Below, one piece after another: positions 35,455 through 45,423 of a stretch of DNA of 64,000 nucleotides. Position 1 is the stretch's first letter. Every line of letters starts with the position of its first letter. Under the pieces are notes generated by a model. That model searched no databases and was not told the DNA's origin. It worked only from the letters and a program-made list of their open reading frames with translations. The DNA comes from Methylophaga pinxianii. Lineage in GTDB: Bacteria; Pseudomonadota; Gammaproteobacteria; Nitrosococcales; Methylophagaceae. The stretch lies in NCBI RefSeq assembly GCF_020447225.1, contig NZ_JAJAEO010000177.1:1-64000 (forward strand). The letters run 5' to 3'. Position numbers and translations under genes: made by a program.

Positions 35455-35878
35455 AAAATAAGTCTCTCTTTCGTTTACTTGTAATGTCGAAGTAGCGGGA
35501 TTCGAGGCCGCGTGATTGCAGCAGCGTTAATCCATCAGAACTAATATTCAGACAGAGCATTATATTCCTTATCACTCTTTTTCGCACTGTTTCTGGGCAT
35601 GCGTCTGCCAGTAATCAAATTCATGGTTTACAAAATCTTCATTCACTATCCTGCAAATCGCGGAATGCCTGAGTTTGGCAGAATGAATATCTGGTCTGTG
35701 CAGGGACAACTTCCCAGCCAGGTTATCAAGCATAACAATAATTTGCTTGCCGAGGAGGTAAATTGTGCGGCAATAAAACAGTACAATAACAGGATTTTCC
35801 AACGTACCTTCGGTATGATGTCACGCTATTTTTCATCGATATTTCGATGTCTTGTTGCTCAATTATTAGGTGATAAAA
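35455..35878. other. Gene-poor 424-base interval between edd and trmB
   Basis: Divergent promoters for edd and trmB are expected here. Two short frames overlap on opposite strands: a 76-codon minus frame from a TTG at 35802 with GAAGGT before it, and a 95-codon plus frame from 35599. Neither has a recognisable domain, and at most one can be real. A strong GAGGAGGT at 35753-35760 is followed by GTG CGG CAA TAA and so serves no open frame. I annotate no gene. Confidence 0.5.
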
Positions 35879-36565
35879 ATGACTGAAGTTAAACGCCTCC
35901 GTCAGGTAAAAAGCTTTGTCAAACGCGAAGGACGCTTAACGCCCGGCCAACAAAAAGCATTAGATTTGTTGTGGCCAAAATTCGGTATTGAAGCTGATGG
36001 CAAGTTGATTGATATGCAAAATTTGTTTGGTCGCCAGGCGCCTGTTGTCTTTGAAATTGGCTTTGGCAATGGGGCTTCGCTTATTGAAATGGCCATACAA
36101 CAACCCGAGAGCGATTTTATTGGTGTCGAAGTACATCGTCCAGGGGTTGGTCAGCTATTAAAAGCCATCGAAGAGAACCGGCTGACGAATGTGCGCGTGG
36201 CCTGCACGGATGCGGTGGAACTGCTGAAGAAACAAATTTCAGATAATGCCCTGCAGCGTGTTCAGCTTTATTTCCCGGACCCCTGGCATAAAAAACGTCA
36301 TCACAAACGTCGTATCATTCAGCCTGCCTTTGTCACGGTACTGGCACAAAAGATCGTTTCAGGTGGCTTTTTACATATGGCTACCGATTGGCAGGATTAT
36401 GCGGAGCAAATGCTGCAGGACTTATCCGCCAGTGACACTTTTATAAACACCAGTGCATCAGGTGATTTTATCCCTCGTCCGGACTTCAGACCCCTCACCA
36501 AGTTTGAACAACGGGGTCATCGCCTTGGCCACGGCGTGTGGGATTTACTGTTTCAACGAAATTAA
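35879..36565 (+). CDS. trmB: tRNA (guanine-N7-)-methyltransferase TrmB
   Basis: 228 residues from the ATG at 35879; a GTG at 35870 would add three. It is a Rossmann-fold SAM-dependent enzyme that forms m7G46 in the tRNA variable loop. SAM-binding motif FEIGFGNGASL, the family block FIGVEVHRPGVGQLL and catalytic/tRNA-binding YFPDPWHKKRHHKRR are all intact. The C-terminal TKFEQRGHRLGHGVWDLLF is typical. The gene appears to stand alone, followed by the fadL-type gene after an 80-base gap. Confidence 0.96.
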   Translation: MTEVKRLRQVKSFVKREGRLTPGQQKALDLLWPKFGIEADGKLIDMQNLFGRQAPVVFEIGFGNGASLIEMAIQQPESDFIGVEVHRPGVGQLLKAIEENRLTNVRVACTDAVELLKKQISDNALQRVQLYFPDPWHKKRHHKRRIIQPAFVTVLAQKIVSGGFLHMATDWQDYAEQMLQDLSASDTFINTSASGDFIPRPDFRPLTKFEQRGHRLGHGVWDLLFQRN

Positions 36566-36644
36566 TTATTACAAACTTGCTTCATTTGCACGCTTGAGCT
36601 AGTTTTGCGCCTTATATCTCTGACTTTTAACAGGTGACGCAGCC

Positions 36645-37937
36645 ATGCCCATGTCTCGTGCAACGCAATTCGGTTTTTATTTTATGTTCGGGGCAGTTAG
36701 CAATTCTGTTATGGCAGCTGGCTATGCCCTGATTGAACAGAGTATCACCGGCCTGGGTCGTGCTTTTTCAGGAAGTGCCGCTGTAGCAGATGATGCAAGC
36801 ACTATCTTTTTCAATCCGGCAGGCTTGACCAACTTAACCCGTAAAGAAATGAACATGGGGTTAAATCTGATCGCGCCACGAGCCGAATTCTCTGATAGGG
36901 GTTCGAATGCCAATGGCATACCATTAACCGGTGGTGATGGCAGTAATGCGGGCGAAATGGCCGCGGTTCCTAATTTTTACTATGCACAGCCATTAAATGA
37001 GAAAACAGTCGTGGGTATCGGCGTAGGGGCACCTTATGGCCTGGTCACCGACTACGGTGATAGCTGGCAAGGGCGTTACCATGCGATTCGATCTGACTTA
37101 TTAACGGTCAATATCAACCCCAGCATAGCGTTTAAACCGACAGAAAAACTGTCATTGGGCTTTGGGGTGAACCTGCAATATATTGATCTGGAACTCACTC
37201 AGGCAGCAAACTTTGGTGTCTTATCTGGTACCCCCCAACAAAATGATGGTCGGGTAAGGTTAACGGCAGATGACTGGAGCTGGGGCTATAACCTTGGTAT
37301 GACCTATCAGTTCACCGAAACCACACGCATGGGATTAAGTTATCGTTCTAAAATCACCCATGACTTAACTGGTGAGGGTGAGTTTCGCACTCCACCAAAC
37401 GTTAGTGCTAGCGCTACTGCACTGGGCTTTAGGGATGGTGATATTAATGGTCGGGTGACTTTACCTGAATCCGCCTCAATCGCTTTACATCATCAACTCA
37501 ATCCAAAATGGGCTGTCATGGCAGATGCCAGTTGGACCCGTTGGAATCGCTTTGAAGAATTACGGATCAACTCAGACGTACAGAGACTTAATTCTGTTAA
37601 AGAAGAAGACTGGGAAAACTCCATGCGATATGGGCTGGGTCTGGAATATCGGGCGAATGACCGTTGGTCATGGCGGGCAGGCATTGCTTACGATGAAACA
37701 CCCATCCCTAACGCGCAACGTCGAACTCCCCGCATCCCAGACAGTGACCGCACATGGCTGGCTTTTGGAGCAAGTTATTACTATAGCGATAACATTATCC
37801 TCGATGCTGCTTATAGCCATATCTTTATGAAAGATACCAATATTGATGATACGGATGCCAATGGCAATCAATTGCTGGGTCGTTATAAAAATTCGGTCGA
37901 TATCGTTGGTGTTCAGTTACGCTGGTTTTTTGATTAA
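36645..37937 (+). CDS. FadL/OmpP1-family outer-membrane transporter
   Basis: 430 residues. A signal peptide (cleavage near VMAAGYA, about residue 26) is followed by the FadL hatch signature with STIFFNPAGLTNLTR. Alternating amphipathic strands form a 14-stranded barrel that ends in a C-terminal aromatic (LRWFFD). FadL homologues take up long-chain fatty acids or other hydrophobic compounds across the outer membrane. An acyl-CoA synthetase gene begins two bases after its stop, which strongly supports a fatty-acid uptake and activation unit. AGGTGA seven bases before the ATG supports the start. Confidence 0.92.
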   Translation: MPMSRATQFGFYFMFGAVSNSVMAAGYALIEQSITGLGRAFSGSAAVADDASTIFFNPAGLTNLTRKEMNMGLNLIAPRAEFSDRGSNANGIPLTGGDGSNAGEMAAVPNFYYAQPLNEKTVVGIGVGAPYGLVTDYGDSWQGRYHAIRSDLLTVNINPSIAFKPTEKLSLGFGVNLQYIDLELTQAANFGVLSGTPQQNDGRVRLTADDWSWGYNLGMTYQFTETTRMGLSYRSKITHDLTGEGEFRTPPNVSASATALGFRDGDINGRVTLPESASIALHHQLNPKWAVMADASWTRWNRFEELRINSDVQRLNSVKEEDWENSMRYGLGLEYRANDRWSWRAGIAYDETPIPNAQRRTPRIPDSDRTWLAFGASYYYSDNIILDAAYSHIFMKDTNIDDTDANGNQLLGRYKNSVDIVGVQLRWFFD

Positions 37938-37939
37938 TC

Positions 37940-39745
37940 ATGACCTCACAGGATTATATTTCACCTGACAAAGCGCAGACGCTCTATGGATTATTTTGTG
38001 AACGGGTGAAGCGCAGCCCTGACAACGAGGCTTATGGCTATTTTGATAATGAGAGCAAACAGTGGCAAACACTGAGTTGGCAGAATGTGGCAGATCAGGT
38101 TTATTTATGGCAACAGGCTTTGCAACAGGAAAATCTGCGTAAAGGGGATCGGGTTGCACTGAATTTACGAAATAGCAAAGAGTGGATATTTTTTGACTTG
38201 GCTGCCTTGAGTCTGGGGTTAGTGGTAGTCCCTCTTTATCCTGATGATCGTCCCGATAATGTTGCTTATATTCTGCAGGATGCTGATGTCCGTTTGTTGT
38301 TATTAAATAACCTCAAACAGTGGCAAGCGATTAAAGCCGTATTGCCAGAGGAGCATAGTCTTAATCGTATTATTATCCTCCATGACGAGTCTGCCGAGAA
38401 CGAGTTGCCTTTGACCACCTTAGCTGACTGGCTTACACAAACTGATAATGATATTGCTCTCTCTCCTGCTGCACCGGATCAGTTAGCCTCCATTATTTAT
38501 ACCTCAGGCACTACTGGACGATCCAAAGGTGTGATGCTCAGTCATCAAAATATGCTTTCTGTCGCCTATGGTTCACTACAATTTTTTGAAATTTTACCGA
38601 ACGACATTTTCTTATCCTTTCTGCCTTTGTCACATACTCTGGAACGTACTGGTGGATACTATCTGCCAATGATGGCCGGCTCGAAAGTAGTGTTTTCTCG
38701 CAGCATCCCTCTGCTGGCCGATGATATGCGGCAAGTAAAACCCACCATCATGATTGCCGTGCCCAGGATTTTTGAACGGATTTATGATCGAGTCCACAAA
38801 CAACTCTCAGAAAGCAGCTGGATCAGACGTTTAATTTTTAAAGCTGCAGTAAATGTCGGCTGGAAGCGTTTTCAGTACCAGCAAGGTCGAAAATACTGGT
38901 TTCCTTCCATCTTGTTGTGGCCATTATTAAATAAACTGGTGGTGCGCAGGTTTCATCAACGGCTTGGCGGGAACCTGCGCTTAGCCGTTACTGGAGGTGC
39001 CGCCCTGCCTTCCTACGCTGCTAAGATGTTTATCGGCTTGAACCTAACCCTACTCCAAGGCTACGGGCTTACTGAAACCAGTCCGGTTATCAGTGTGAAC
39101 GACCCATCAAGCAATGATCCAGCAAGTGTGGGTCGTCCAATCAAAGGCGTGGAAGTTCGTATCGGTCAACAAGACGAACTCGAAGTTAAAGGCCCAGGCA
39201 ATATGCTGGGCTATTGGAATAATCATAAAGCCACGTCCCAGGTCATTGATGCAGATGGTTGGTTGCATACCGGAGATAAAGCTCGAATCAGTGAAAGCGG
39301 GCATATTTATATTGTGGGCCGCATTAAAGATATTCTGGTGCTTAATAACGGTGAGAAAGTCCCGCCGGGTGACATAGAAGCAGCAATTATCAGCAATGGT
39401 CTGATTGAGCAGGCTTTGGTGTTAGGTGAGGGGCGGCCCTATCTTGCGGCATTATTAGTTATAAATGGCGAAAAATGGCCGCAGATTGCGCAACAACTTG
39501 GTTTGGATCCTTTGTTAATGGATAGCTTAGATAGCAAAGTACTTCAGCACTATTTTATTAAGTTATTAAGACAATGGTTATTTGAATTTCCGGCCTATGC
39601 CCGAATTCGGCGGGTGTATCTGACATTGCAACCATGGACGCTCGAAAACGGTTTGCTCACTCCCACATTAAAGGTTAAGCGAGCTTTGGTACTGGAAAAA
39701 TTTGATAGGCAAATCCAGGCACTTTATAGCGACGCATCAGGCTGA
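37940..39745 (+). CDS. Long-chain acyl-CoA synthetase (AMP-forming)
   Basis: 601 residues of the ANL superfamily, FAA1-like branch. The P-loop IIYTSGTTGRSKGVMLSH, the A5 motif LQGYGLTETSP, the GWLHTGDKARI hinge region and the A8 VGRIKDILVLNNGEKVPP are all present. The C-terminal catalytic lysine is expected in TPTLKVKRALV. It activates fatty acids to acyl-CoA through an acyl-adenylate. It lies two bases after the FadL-type porin, so imported fatty acids would be trapped immediately. Its last nine bases overlap the end of the converging folC gene. Confidence 0.93.
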   Translation: MTSQDYISPDKAQTLYGLFCERVKRSPDNEAYGYFDNESKQWQTLSWQNVADQVYLWQQALQQENLRKGDRVALNLRNSKEWIFFDLAALSLGLVVVPLYPDDRPDNVAYILQDADVRLLLLNNLKQWQAIKAVLPEEHSLNRIIILHDESAENELPLTTLADWLTQTDNDIALSPAAPDQLASIIYTSGTTGRSKGVMLSHQNMLSVAYGSLQFFEILPNDIFLSFLPLSHTLERTGGYYLPMMAGSKVVFSRSIPLLADDMRQVKPTIMIAVPRIFERIYDRVHKQLSESSWIRRLIFKAAVNVGWKRFQYQQGRKYWFPSILLWPLLNKLVVRRFHQRLGGNLRLAVTGGAALPSYAAKMFIGLNLTLLQGYGLTETSPVISVNDPSSNDPASVGRPIKGVEVRIGQQDELEVKGPGNMLGYWNNHKATSQVIDADGWLHTGDKARISESGHIYIVGRIKDILVLNNGEKVPPGDIEAAIISNGLIEQALVLGEGRPYLAALLVINGEKWPQIAQQLGLDPLLMDSLDSKVLQHYFIKLLRQWLFEFPAYARIRRVYLTLQPWTLENGLLTPTLKVKRALVLEKFDRQIQALYSDASG

Positions 39746-41041
39746 TACGGATAAAGGCTCATTAATAAATTCTGGAATATGCCGCATAATGGCTTCAACG
39801 GTATGAAATGATCCAAAAATCAGAATACGGTCACCTGTGACTGCGTATTCTGCAGCGGTGTTATAGGCCTGTTCTACTGTGTCTTGAAGATGAACCCTGT
39901 CATTAGCAATTTTTCCTTGTAAACCTGCAGCTAGATCCTCAGCAGACTGCCCCCGATCTCCTGTCAGCCCTCCGATAAACCAGTTATCGATAACAGGAAG
40001 CAAGGCATCAAAAACGGCCCGACTGTCTTTGTCTCGTAACATGGCAATAACAGCATGGGTTTTACCTTCACAGGAGATTTCTCGTAACAGTTTTGCCAGA
40101 TTTTCAGCACCTTGCTGATTATGCGTAACATCAAAAATGTGTGTAACTGGTCCGTCAATCTTTTGAAAACGCCCTGCCAGTCTGACTTGTTGCAAACCAT
40201 TGCGGATGGCCGTTTCTGTAATTTTTGTCATGCCACTGTCTTTCAACAAGCTAATGACCTGTAATACGGCAGCACTATTTTGAAACTGGTAACACCCCAA
40301 CAGTGCGGGGTGAGGTAGAGCATCAAATTGGTACTGTTTATTTTGCCAATGCCAGACATCACTCTGACTTTGATAAGTGAAATCTTTAGCTGCAATATAC
40401 GCTGGCGCAGCGAGTTGATGGGCAATTTCAATCACGGTAGACGGTGGAGAGCTTTCGCTGCAGACGACCGGATGTTGCGCTCGCATTATGCCCGCTTTTT
40501 CAATACCGATAAGCTCACGGGTATCGCCTAACCAGACCGTATGATCCAAGCCAATCGGGGTGATTAATGCAATATCCGCATCAAACAGATTTACCGCATC
40601 CAGGCGTCCTCCCATACCGACTTCAAGTATGGCGATATCGATATCCTGACGACAGAAGATATCCGCCGCAGCCAAAGTAGCGAATTCAAAATAACTCAGT
40701 GAGACATCACCACGAGCTGTATCAATACGGTCAAAGGCTTCACAAATCTGTAGATCTGTTGCCGGTTGTCCATCGACCACAATACGTTCGTTATAGCGTA
40801 ATAAATGCGGCGACGTATAACAGGCCGTACGATAACCGGCAGCCGATAGAATAGAAGCTAATAAGGCAACAGACGATCCTTTACCATTGGTTCCGGCGAC
40901 TGTCACCACGCGAAAAGGCAATTTTTTGTCAGCATACATTTGCTGCCAAACTGCTCGAATCCGATCCAAGCCGGGATCTATCTCAGTGAAATGAAGCTTT
41001 TCCTGCCATGCCAGCCACTGCGGCAAGCTATTAAATCGCAT
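39737..41041 (-). CDS. folC: Dihydrofolate synthase / folylpolyglutamate synthase
   Basis: 434 residues of the Mur-ligase fold. The ATP loop is TVAGTNGKGSSVALL; the Mg-binding and folate-binding segments LSYFEFATLAAADIF and ILEVGMGGRLDAVN follow, with a C-terminal domain including GSFHTVEAIMRH. It adds glutamate to dihydropteroate and then extends the glutamate tail of folates. It is last of the leuD-to-folC block and sits 10 bases downstream of accD, the conserved gammaproteobacterial order. The 3' end overlaps the convergent acyl-CoA synthetase by nine bases. Confidence 0.95.
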   Translation of the reverse strand: MRFNSLPQWLAWQEKLHFTEIDPGLDRIRAVWQQMYADKKLPFRVVTVAGTNGKGSSVALLASILSAAGYRTACYTSPHLLRYNERIVVDGQPATDLQICEAFDRIDTARGDVSLSYFEFATLAAADIFCRQDIDIAILEVGMGGRLDAVNLFDADIALITPIGLDHTVWLGDTRELIGIEKAGIMRAQHPVVCSESSPPSTVIEIAHQLAAPAYIAAKDFTYQSQSDVWHWQNKQYQFDALPHPALLGCYQFQNSAAVLQVISLLKDSGMTKITETAIRNGLQQVRLAGRFQKIDGPVTHIFDVTHNQQGAENLAKLLREISCEGKTHAVIAMLRDKDSRAVFDALLPVIDNWFIGGLTGDRGQSAEDLAAGLQGKIANDRVHLQDTVEQAYNTAAEYAVTGDRILIFGSFHTVEAIMRHIPEFINEPLSVSA

Positions 41042-41051
41042 AAACTGGATG

Positions 41052-41909
41052 TTAAACAGCGATACGATTTTGCATCATGGTCAACAAATTATTGAGACGA
41101 TCACGCATTTCGCGACGGTCAATAATCATGTCAATAGCACCATGTTCCAACAAGAACTCACTGCGCTGAAAGCCCTCAGGTAACTTTTCACGAACAGTCT
41201 GTTCAATAACACGTGGTCCTGCAAAACCGATTAATGCTTTTGGCTCTGCCACATTTACATCACCAAGCATAGCTAAACTTGCAGAGACGCCACCCATAGT
41301 CGGATCAGTCATCACAGATATAAAAGGAATGCCAGCTTCTTCCAGTTGCGACAGAACAGCGCTGGTTTTAGCCATTTGCATTAGGGAAAATAACCCCTCC
41401 TGCATCCGCGCACCGCCACTGGCAGCAAAACAGATTAATGGTAATTTTTTGGCTAATGCCACTTTCGCTGCACGAACAAATTTTTCACCGACTACTGAGC
41501 CCATGGAACCGCCCATAAACCCAAAATCGAATGCAACGACGACAACGGGCAGACCTTTCAATGTGCCCTGCATCGCTAATAAAGCATCATTTTCACCCGT
41601 GGTTTTTTGTGCTTGGGTAATACGATCTTTATAACGTTTGCTATCTTTGAATTTAAGTGTATCGACAGGTTTTACTTCAGTTCCGATTTCCTGCCGATTG
41701 TTTTCATCCAGGAAGTTTCCCAATCGAACGCGGGCATTAATACGCTGATGATGATCGCATTTTGGACACACCATTTGATTACGTTCCAACTCTGCTCGGT
41801 AGAGAACGTTGTCACATGCAGGGCATTTACACCAGACACCTTCTGGTACCGAGCGGCTACGGCCACTGGTGCGGATTTTCGACGGTAATAATCTTTCAAA
41901 CCAACTCAT
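41052..41909 (-). CDS. accD: Acetyl-CoA carboxylase, carboxyltransferase beta subunit
   Basis: 285 residues. An N-terminal zinc ribbon has the four cysteines Cys29, Cys32, Cys48 and Cys51 (KCPACD and VCPKCDHH). The crotonase-like domain follows with [35 protein letters not shown] and [10 protein letters not shown], the biotin- and CoA-binding loops. With AccA it transfers the carboxyl group from biotin to acetyl-CoA, giving malonyl-CoA for fatty-acid synthesis. It lies between trpA and folC, as in many gammaproteobacteria. Confidence 0.97.
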   Translation of the reverse strand: MSWFERLLPSKIRTSGRSRSVPEGVWCKCPACDNVLYRAELERNQMVCPKCDHHQRINARVRLGNFLDENNRQEIGTEVKPVDTLKFKDSKRYKDRITQAQKTTGENDALLAMQGTLKGLPVVVVAFDFGFMGGSMGSVVGEKFVRAAKVALAKKLPLICFAASGGARMQEGLFSLMQMAKTSAVLSQLEEAGIPFISVMTDPTMGGVSASLAMLGDVNVAEPKALIGFAGPRVIEQTVREKLPEGFQRSEFLLEHGAIDMIIDRREMRDRLNNLLTMMQNRIAV

Positions 41910-41928
41910 TGTGTCACCTTCACTCTAT

Positions 41929-42756
41929 TTATGCCGAGACGCTGGCTAAGTCACGCGCATTAATTGCGTGACGCATTTCAGCTAATAAACTTGCCACTGC
42001 GGCAGGTAAATCCTGTGGACGATTGGCATGTTCTTCAATGCAACGAACCAATGTACTGCCCACGACCACGGCATCAGCAACCTGAGCAACAGCAGCAGCT
42101 GACTTGCCATCTCTGATACCAAAGCCGACACCAAGCGGTAAAGAAGTATATTTGCGAATCTCTTCCAGTTTGGCAGTCACTTCATTAATTTCCAGCGCAG
42201 CGGCCCCGGTCACACCTTTTATCGATACGTAATAAATAAAGCCTTTGGCATGTTGGGCAATTTTCTGCATTCGCTCTGCTGAGGTGGTAGGAGCAACGAG
42301 GAAAATCGTATCGATGTCATGTGAATTCATCAACTGCAGGAATTCTTCAGATTCTTCTGGTGGCATATCAACCGTTAACACACCATCGACGCCAACCGCT
42401 TTAGCTTTCCTGGCAAAGTTTTCGTAGCCCATGGCTTCCAAGGGATTGGCATATCCCATAAGCACAATGGGTGTCTCAGTATTTTTTTCTCTGAACTGTT
42501 TCACCATGTCCAGAATGGAGTTCAAGGTGACATCATTTTTTAATGCACGTTCGCAGGCCTTTTGAATGACAGGTCCATCTGACATTGGATCAGAGAATGG
42601 CACACCAAGCTCGATAATATCAGCACCGGCCTCAACCAAGGCATGTAGCAGCGGCACTGTTACCCATGGTTCCGGATCACCTGCCGTTACATACGGAATA
42701 AGTGCGGTTTGCCCATCTGCCTGAAGATTTTTAAAACATTCTTTAATACGACTCAT
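41929..42756 (-). CDS. trpA: Tryptophan synthase alpha chain
   Basis: 275 residues, a TIM barrel. Catalytic glutamate lies in IIELGVPFSDPMSDGP, the catalytic aspartate in DGVLTVDMPPEE, and the flexible loop and phosphate site in LGVGFGIRDGKSA with VVGSTLV. It cleaves indole-3-glycerol phosphate to indole, which is channelled to TrpB. It is 10 bases downstream of trpB on the same strand. The trpF-trpB-trpA cluster lacks trpEGDC, which must lie elsewhere, a common split in this class. Confidence 0.97.
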   Translation of the reverse strand: MSRIKECFKNLQADGQTALIPYVTAGDPEPWVTVPLLHALVEAGADIIELGVPFSDPMSDGPVIQKACERALKNDVTLNSILDMVKQFREKNTETPIVLMGYANPLEAMGYENFARKAKAVGVDGVLTVDMPPEESEEFLQLMNSHDIDTIFLVAPTTSAERMQKIAQHAKGFIYYVSIKGVTGAAALEINEVTAKLEEIRKYTSLPLGVGFGIRDGKSAAAVAQVADAVVVGSTLVRCIEEHANRPQDLPAAVASLLAEMRHAINARDLASVSA

Positions 42757-42766
42757 TGTATATTCC

Positions 42767-43987
42767 TCAAAAATTCAGACCCGCCATGGCGGCGACGGTG
42801 TGCATATCTTTATCGCCACGTCCTGATACATTTATAAGGATACTTTGATCGGCTGACATTGTTGGCGCTAATTTTGAAGCATAGGCCAAAGCATGGCTGG
42901 TTTCTAACGCCGGAATAATACCTTCAGTACGCGTCAGCTCATGAAAGGCCTCTAAAGCTTCAGTATCTGTCACCGTCACATATTGTGCACGTCCAATATC
43001 TTTTAACCAGGCATGTTCAGGTCCCACACCAGGGTAATCCAAACCAGCCGAAATAGAATGTGTTTCGGTAATTTGCCCAGCAGTATCCTGAATCAGATAA
43101 GTACGATTGCCGTGTAATACGCCAGGGGTGCCTGCTGATAATGGAGCTGAATGCTGACCGGTTTGCAGGCCATGGCCCGCCCCTTCAACACCAATCATCG
43201 CAACGGATTTATCTTCAATAAACGGATAGAACAGTCCAATGGCATTAGAACCACCACCTATGCAGGCCACCAGCGCATCAGGGAGTTTCCCGGTGGTGTT
43301 CAGCATTTGCTGGCGGGCTTCACGACCAATAACGGATTGAAAGTCACGTACCATCGCCGGATAGGGATGAGGACCAGCTACCGTACCGATAATATAAAAA
43401 GTATCATCTACATTGGTGACCCAATCACGTAGGGCTTCATTCAATGCATCTTTCAGTGTTTTAGAACCGGATTGTACAGGCACCACTTCAGCACCTAACA
43501 GCTTCATCCGGTAAACATTCTGCGCCTGACGGGCAACATCTTCGGCTCCCATATAGACGACGCATTCCATTCCCAAACGAGCGGCTACTGTTGCCGTCGC
43601 GACGCCATGTTGGCCGGCTCCCGTTTCAGCAATGATACGGGTTTTGCCCATACGTTTGGCCAGCAGCGCCTGACCAATAGTGTTATTTACTTTGTGAGCG
43701 CCAGTATGATTGAGATCTTCACGTTTTAAATAAATCTGCGCACCACCGAGCTTGCGGGTCCAGTTATCAGCATGATAAATAGGAGAAGGACGACCAACAA
43801 AATCAGCAAGATCTTTATCCATCTCGGCTTGAAAGACCGGGTCATTTTTATACTGTTTATAAGCTTCTTCCAGCTCATAAATAGCACCCATGAGGGTTTC
43901 ACCAACAAAACGCCCACCATAAGGACCAAAATGACCTAACTCATCGGGGTAATGTTTAAAGTAATCATCAATCTGTATCTCAGGCAT
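42767..43987 (-). CDS. trpB: Tryptophan synthase beta chain
   Basis: 406 residues, fold-type II PLP enzyme of the TrpB1 type. The PLP lysine is in [25 protein letters not shown] forms the carboxylate-binding loop, and [10 protein letters not shown] grips the cofactor phosphate. Residues near [20 protein letters not shown] close the active site. It condenses indole with serine. Its ATG overlaps the end of trpF by eight bases, so the two are translationally coupled. Confidence 0.97.
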   Translation of the reverse strand: MPEIQIDDYFKHYPDELGHFGPYGGRFVGETLMGAIYELEEAYKQYKNDPVFQAEMDKDLADFVGRPSPIYHADNWTRKLGGAQIYLKREDLNHTGAHKVNNTIGQALLAKRMGKTRIIAETGAGQHGVATATVAARLGMECVVYMGAEDVARQAQNVYRMKLLGAEVVPVQSGSKTLKDALNEALRDWVTNVDDTFYIIGTVAGPHPYPAMVRDFQSVIGREARQQMLNTTGKLPDALVACIGGGSNAIGLFYPFIEDKSVAMIGVEGAGHGLQTGQHSAPLSAGTPGVLHGNRTYLIQDTAGQITETHSISAGLDYPGVGPEHAWLKDIGRAQYVTVTDTEALEAFHELTRTEGIIPALETSHALAYASKLAPTMSADQSILINVSGRGDKDMHTVAAMAGLNF

Positions 43988-44594
43988 TTGCCACCTCTCG
44001 CATGAATGCGCTTATTTTATTATTACTTTTAAGTCCTTTCGACTCTTCTACACCGCCACTCACATCAACTGCATAAGGCGATACCTGGCGAATAGCTTCG
44101 GCAACATTTTCAGTTGTCAGACCACCCGCGAGTATTAACGGCTTGTTAACCGCAGTAATCATTGACCAATCAAAAGTCTGACCGGTTCCCCCCGGCACGC
44201 CTTGTTGGTAGCTATCCAGCAATAAAGCTGATGCTTCAGAAAAATCTTCTGCAGCCTGTATTAAATCGGCTGCTGACTGCATGCGTATCGCTTTTATAAA
44301 CGGTACGTTGAATTGAGTACAAAAATCTGCTGATTCATCGCCATGAAATTGCAATAAACTTAATGGAACCTGTTCGAGAATATGTCGTACCGTCTCTACA
44401 GACGCATTCACAAATAAGCCTACAGTCGAGACAAACGGGGGCAGCTGCGCAGTAATTGCCATTGCTTGAGACACGGTTACTGCTCGGGGACTTGGTTCAT
44501 AAAAAACCAAACCTATCGCATCAGCCCCACTTTTTACAGCAAATTCAGCATCTTGGCGACGCGTAATGCCACATATTTTAACGCGGGTTCTCAT
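43980..44594 (-). CDS. trpF: Phosphoribosylanthranilate isomerase
   Basis: 204 residues of the TrpF TIM barrel. The catalytic cysteine lies in VKICGIT near the N-terminus, the acid/base aspartate in [20 protein letters not shown], and the phosphate-binding loops in [10 protein letters not shown] and [14 protein letters not shown]. It isomerises phosphoribosylanthranilate in tryptophan synthesis. It lies between truA and trpB, the classical truA-trpF-trpB order. Confidence 0.96.
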   Translation of the reverse strand: MRTRVKICGITRRQDAEFAVKSGADAIGLVFYEPSPRAVTVSQAMAITAQLPPFVSTVGLFVNASVETVRHILEQVPLSLLQFHGDESADFCTQFNVPFIKAIRMQSAADLIQAAEDFSEASALLLDSYQQGVPGGTGQTFDWSMITAVNKPLILAGGLTTENVAEAIRQVSPYAVDVSGGVEESKGLKSNNKISAFMREVANA

Positions 44595-44632
44595 TTTGAG
44601 ATTATCAGCTTTCTAAAAGTTAGCCTGATACT

Positions 44633-45412
44633 TTACCAGAGCACTGGAAAACCTGACACTGCTGGCAGGAAAAATTCATCGGGATAAATAACGTCCGTGA
44701 GATAAAGACCCTGTGGTGGTGCCGTTACGCCCGCCAAGTTGCGATCCTGACTAAGCAAAACTTGTTTCGCCCAATCAACGGGTTGTTTGCCCTCGCCTAC
44801 CGGCACCAGAACGCCTAATAAGTTTCGTACCATGTGATGTAAAAATGATCTGGCTTCAACATCAACTGCTATGCAATCATCCCGGCGTGTAACAATTAAT
44901 TTATCAAGCGTTTTTATCGGACTTTTCGCCTGACATTCCTGCGCTCTAAAGGCTGAAAAATCATGCTGGCCAAGCAACAAGTTAGCGGCAAGTTGCATCT
45001 TGTTTTCATCGAGTGATTTGTAGACCCACCACATGCGTTGATGATGGACACTGGAACGACTGTCTCGATTGAGAATTAGGTAACGATAACGGCGCTTGAC
45101 CGCACTAAAGCGCGCATTGAACTCTTCTGGAACAGATCTGACCCATTTCACACATACATCATGTGGAAGGTTGGAGTTCAATCCCAATAACCAGTTGCGC
45201 TGCTCGCGTATGGCATCAGTATCAAAATGTACTACCTGATTTAATGCATGAACACCGGTATCCGTGCGACCTGCAGCAAACACTTCTGTTGGGGAATTGG
45301 CAATCAGTGAAACGGCTTTTTGCAATTCGCCTTGAACGGTGCGCTGTCCCGGTTGAAATTGCCATCCGTGAAATTGACTGCCGTCATATTCGACACCTAA
45401 TGCTAATCTCAC
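44633..45412 (-). CDS. truA: tRNA pseudouridine(38-40) synthase TruA
   Basis: 259 residues. The catalytic aspartate is in FAAGRTDTGVHALNQVVHFD. The substrate-gripping RYRYLILNRDSRS and the C-terminal SFLHHMVRNLLGVLVPVGEGK are characteristic. It makes pseudouridine at positions 38-40 of the anticodon arm. The gene begins 11 bases downstream of fimV and is followed by trpF after a short gap. Confidence 0.97.
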   Translation of the reverse strand: MRLALGVEYDGSQFHGWQFQPGQRTVQGELQKAVSLIANSPTEVFAAGRTDTGVHALNQVVHFDTDAIREQRNWLLGLNSNLPHDVCVKWVRSVPEEFNARFSAVKRRYRYLILNRDSRSSVHHQRMWWVYKSLDENKMQLAANLLLGQHDFSAFRAQECQAKSPIKTLDKLIVTRRDDCIAVDVEARSFLHHMVRNLLGVLVPVGEGKQPVDWAKQVLLSQDRNLAGVTAPPQGLYLTDVIYPDEFFLPAVSGFPVLW

Positions 45413-45423
45413 AAGATAACTCG

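Noticed and set aside
35572-35886. Overlapping small frames (76 codons minus, 95 codons plus) before trmB
   Set aside because: They lie on opposite strands over the same bases, lack recognisable domains and are not supported by a strong start. At most one could be real.
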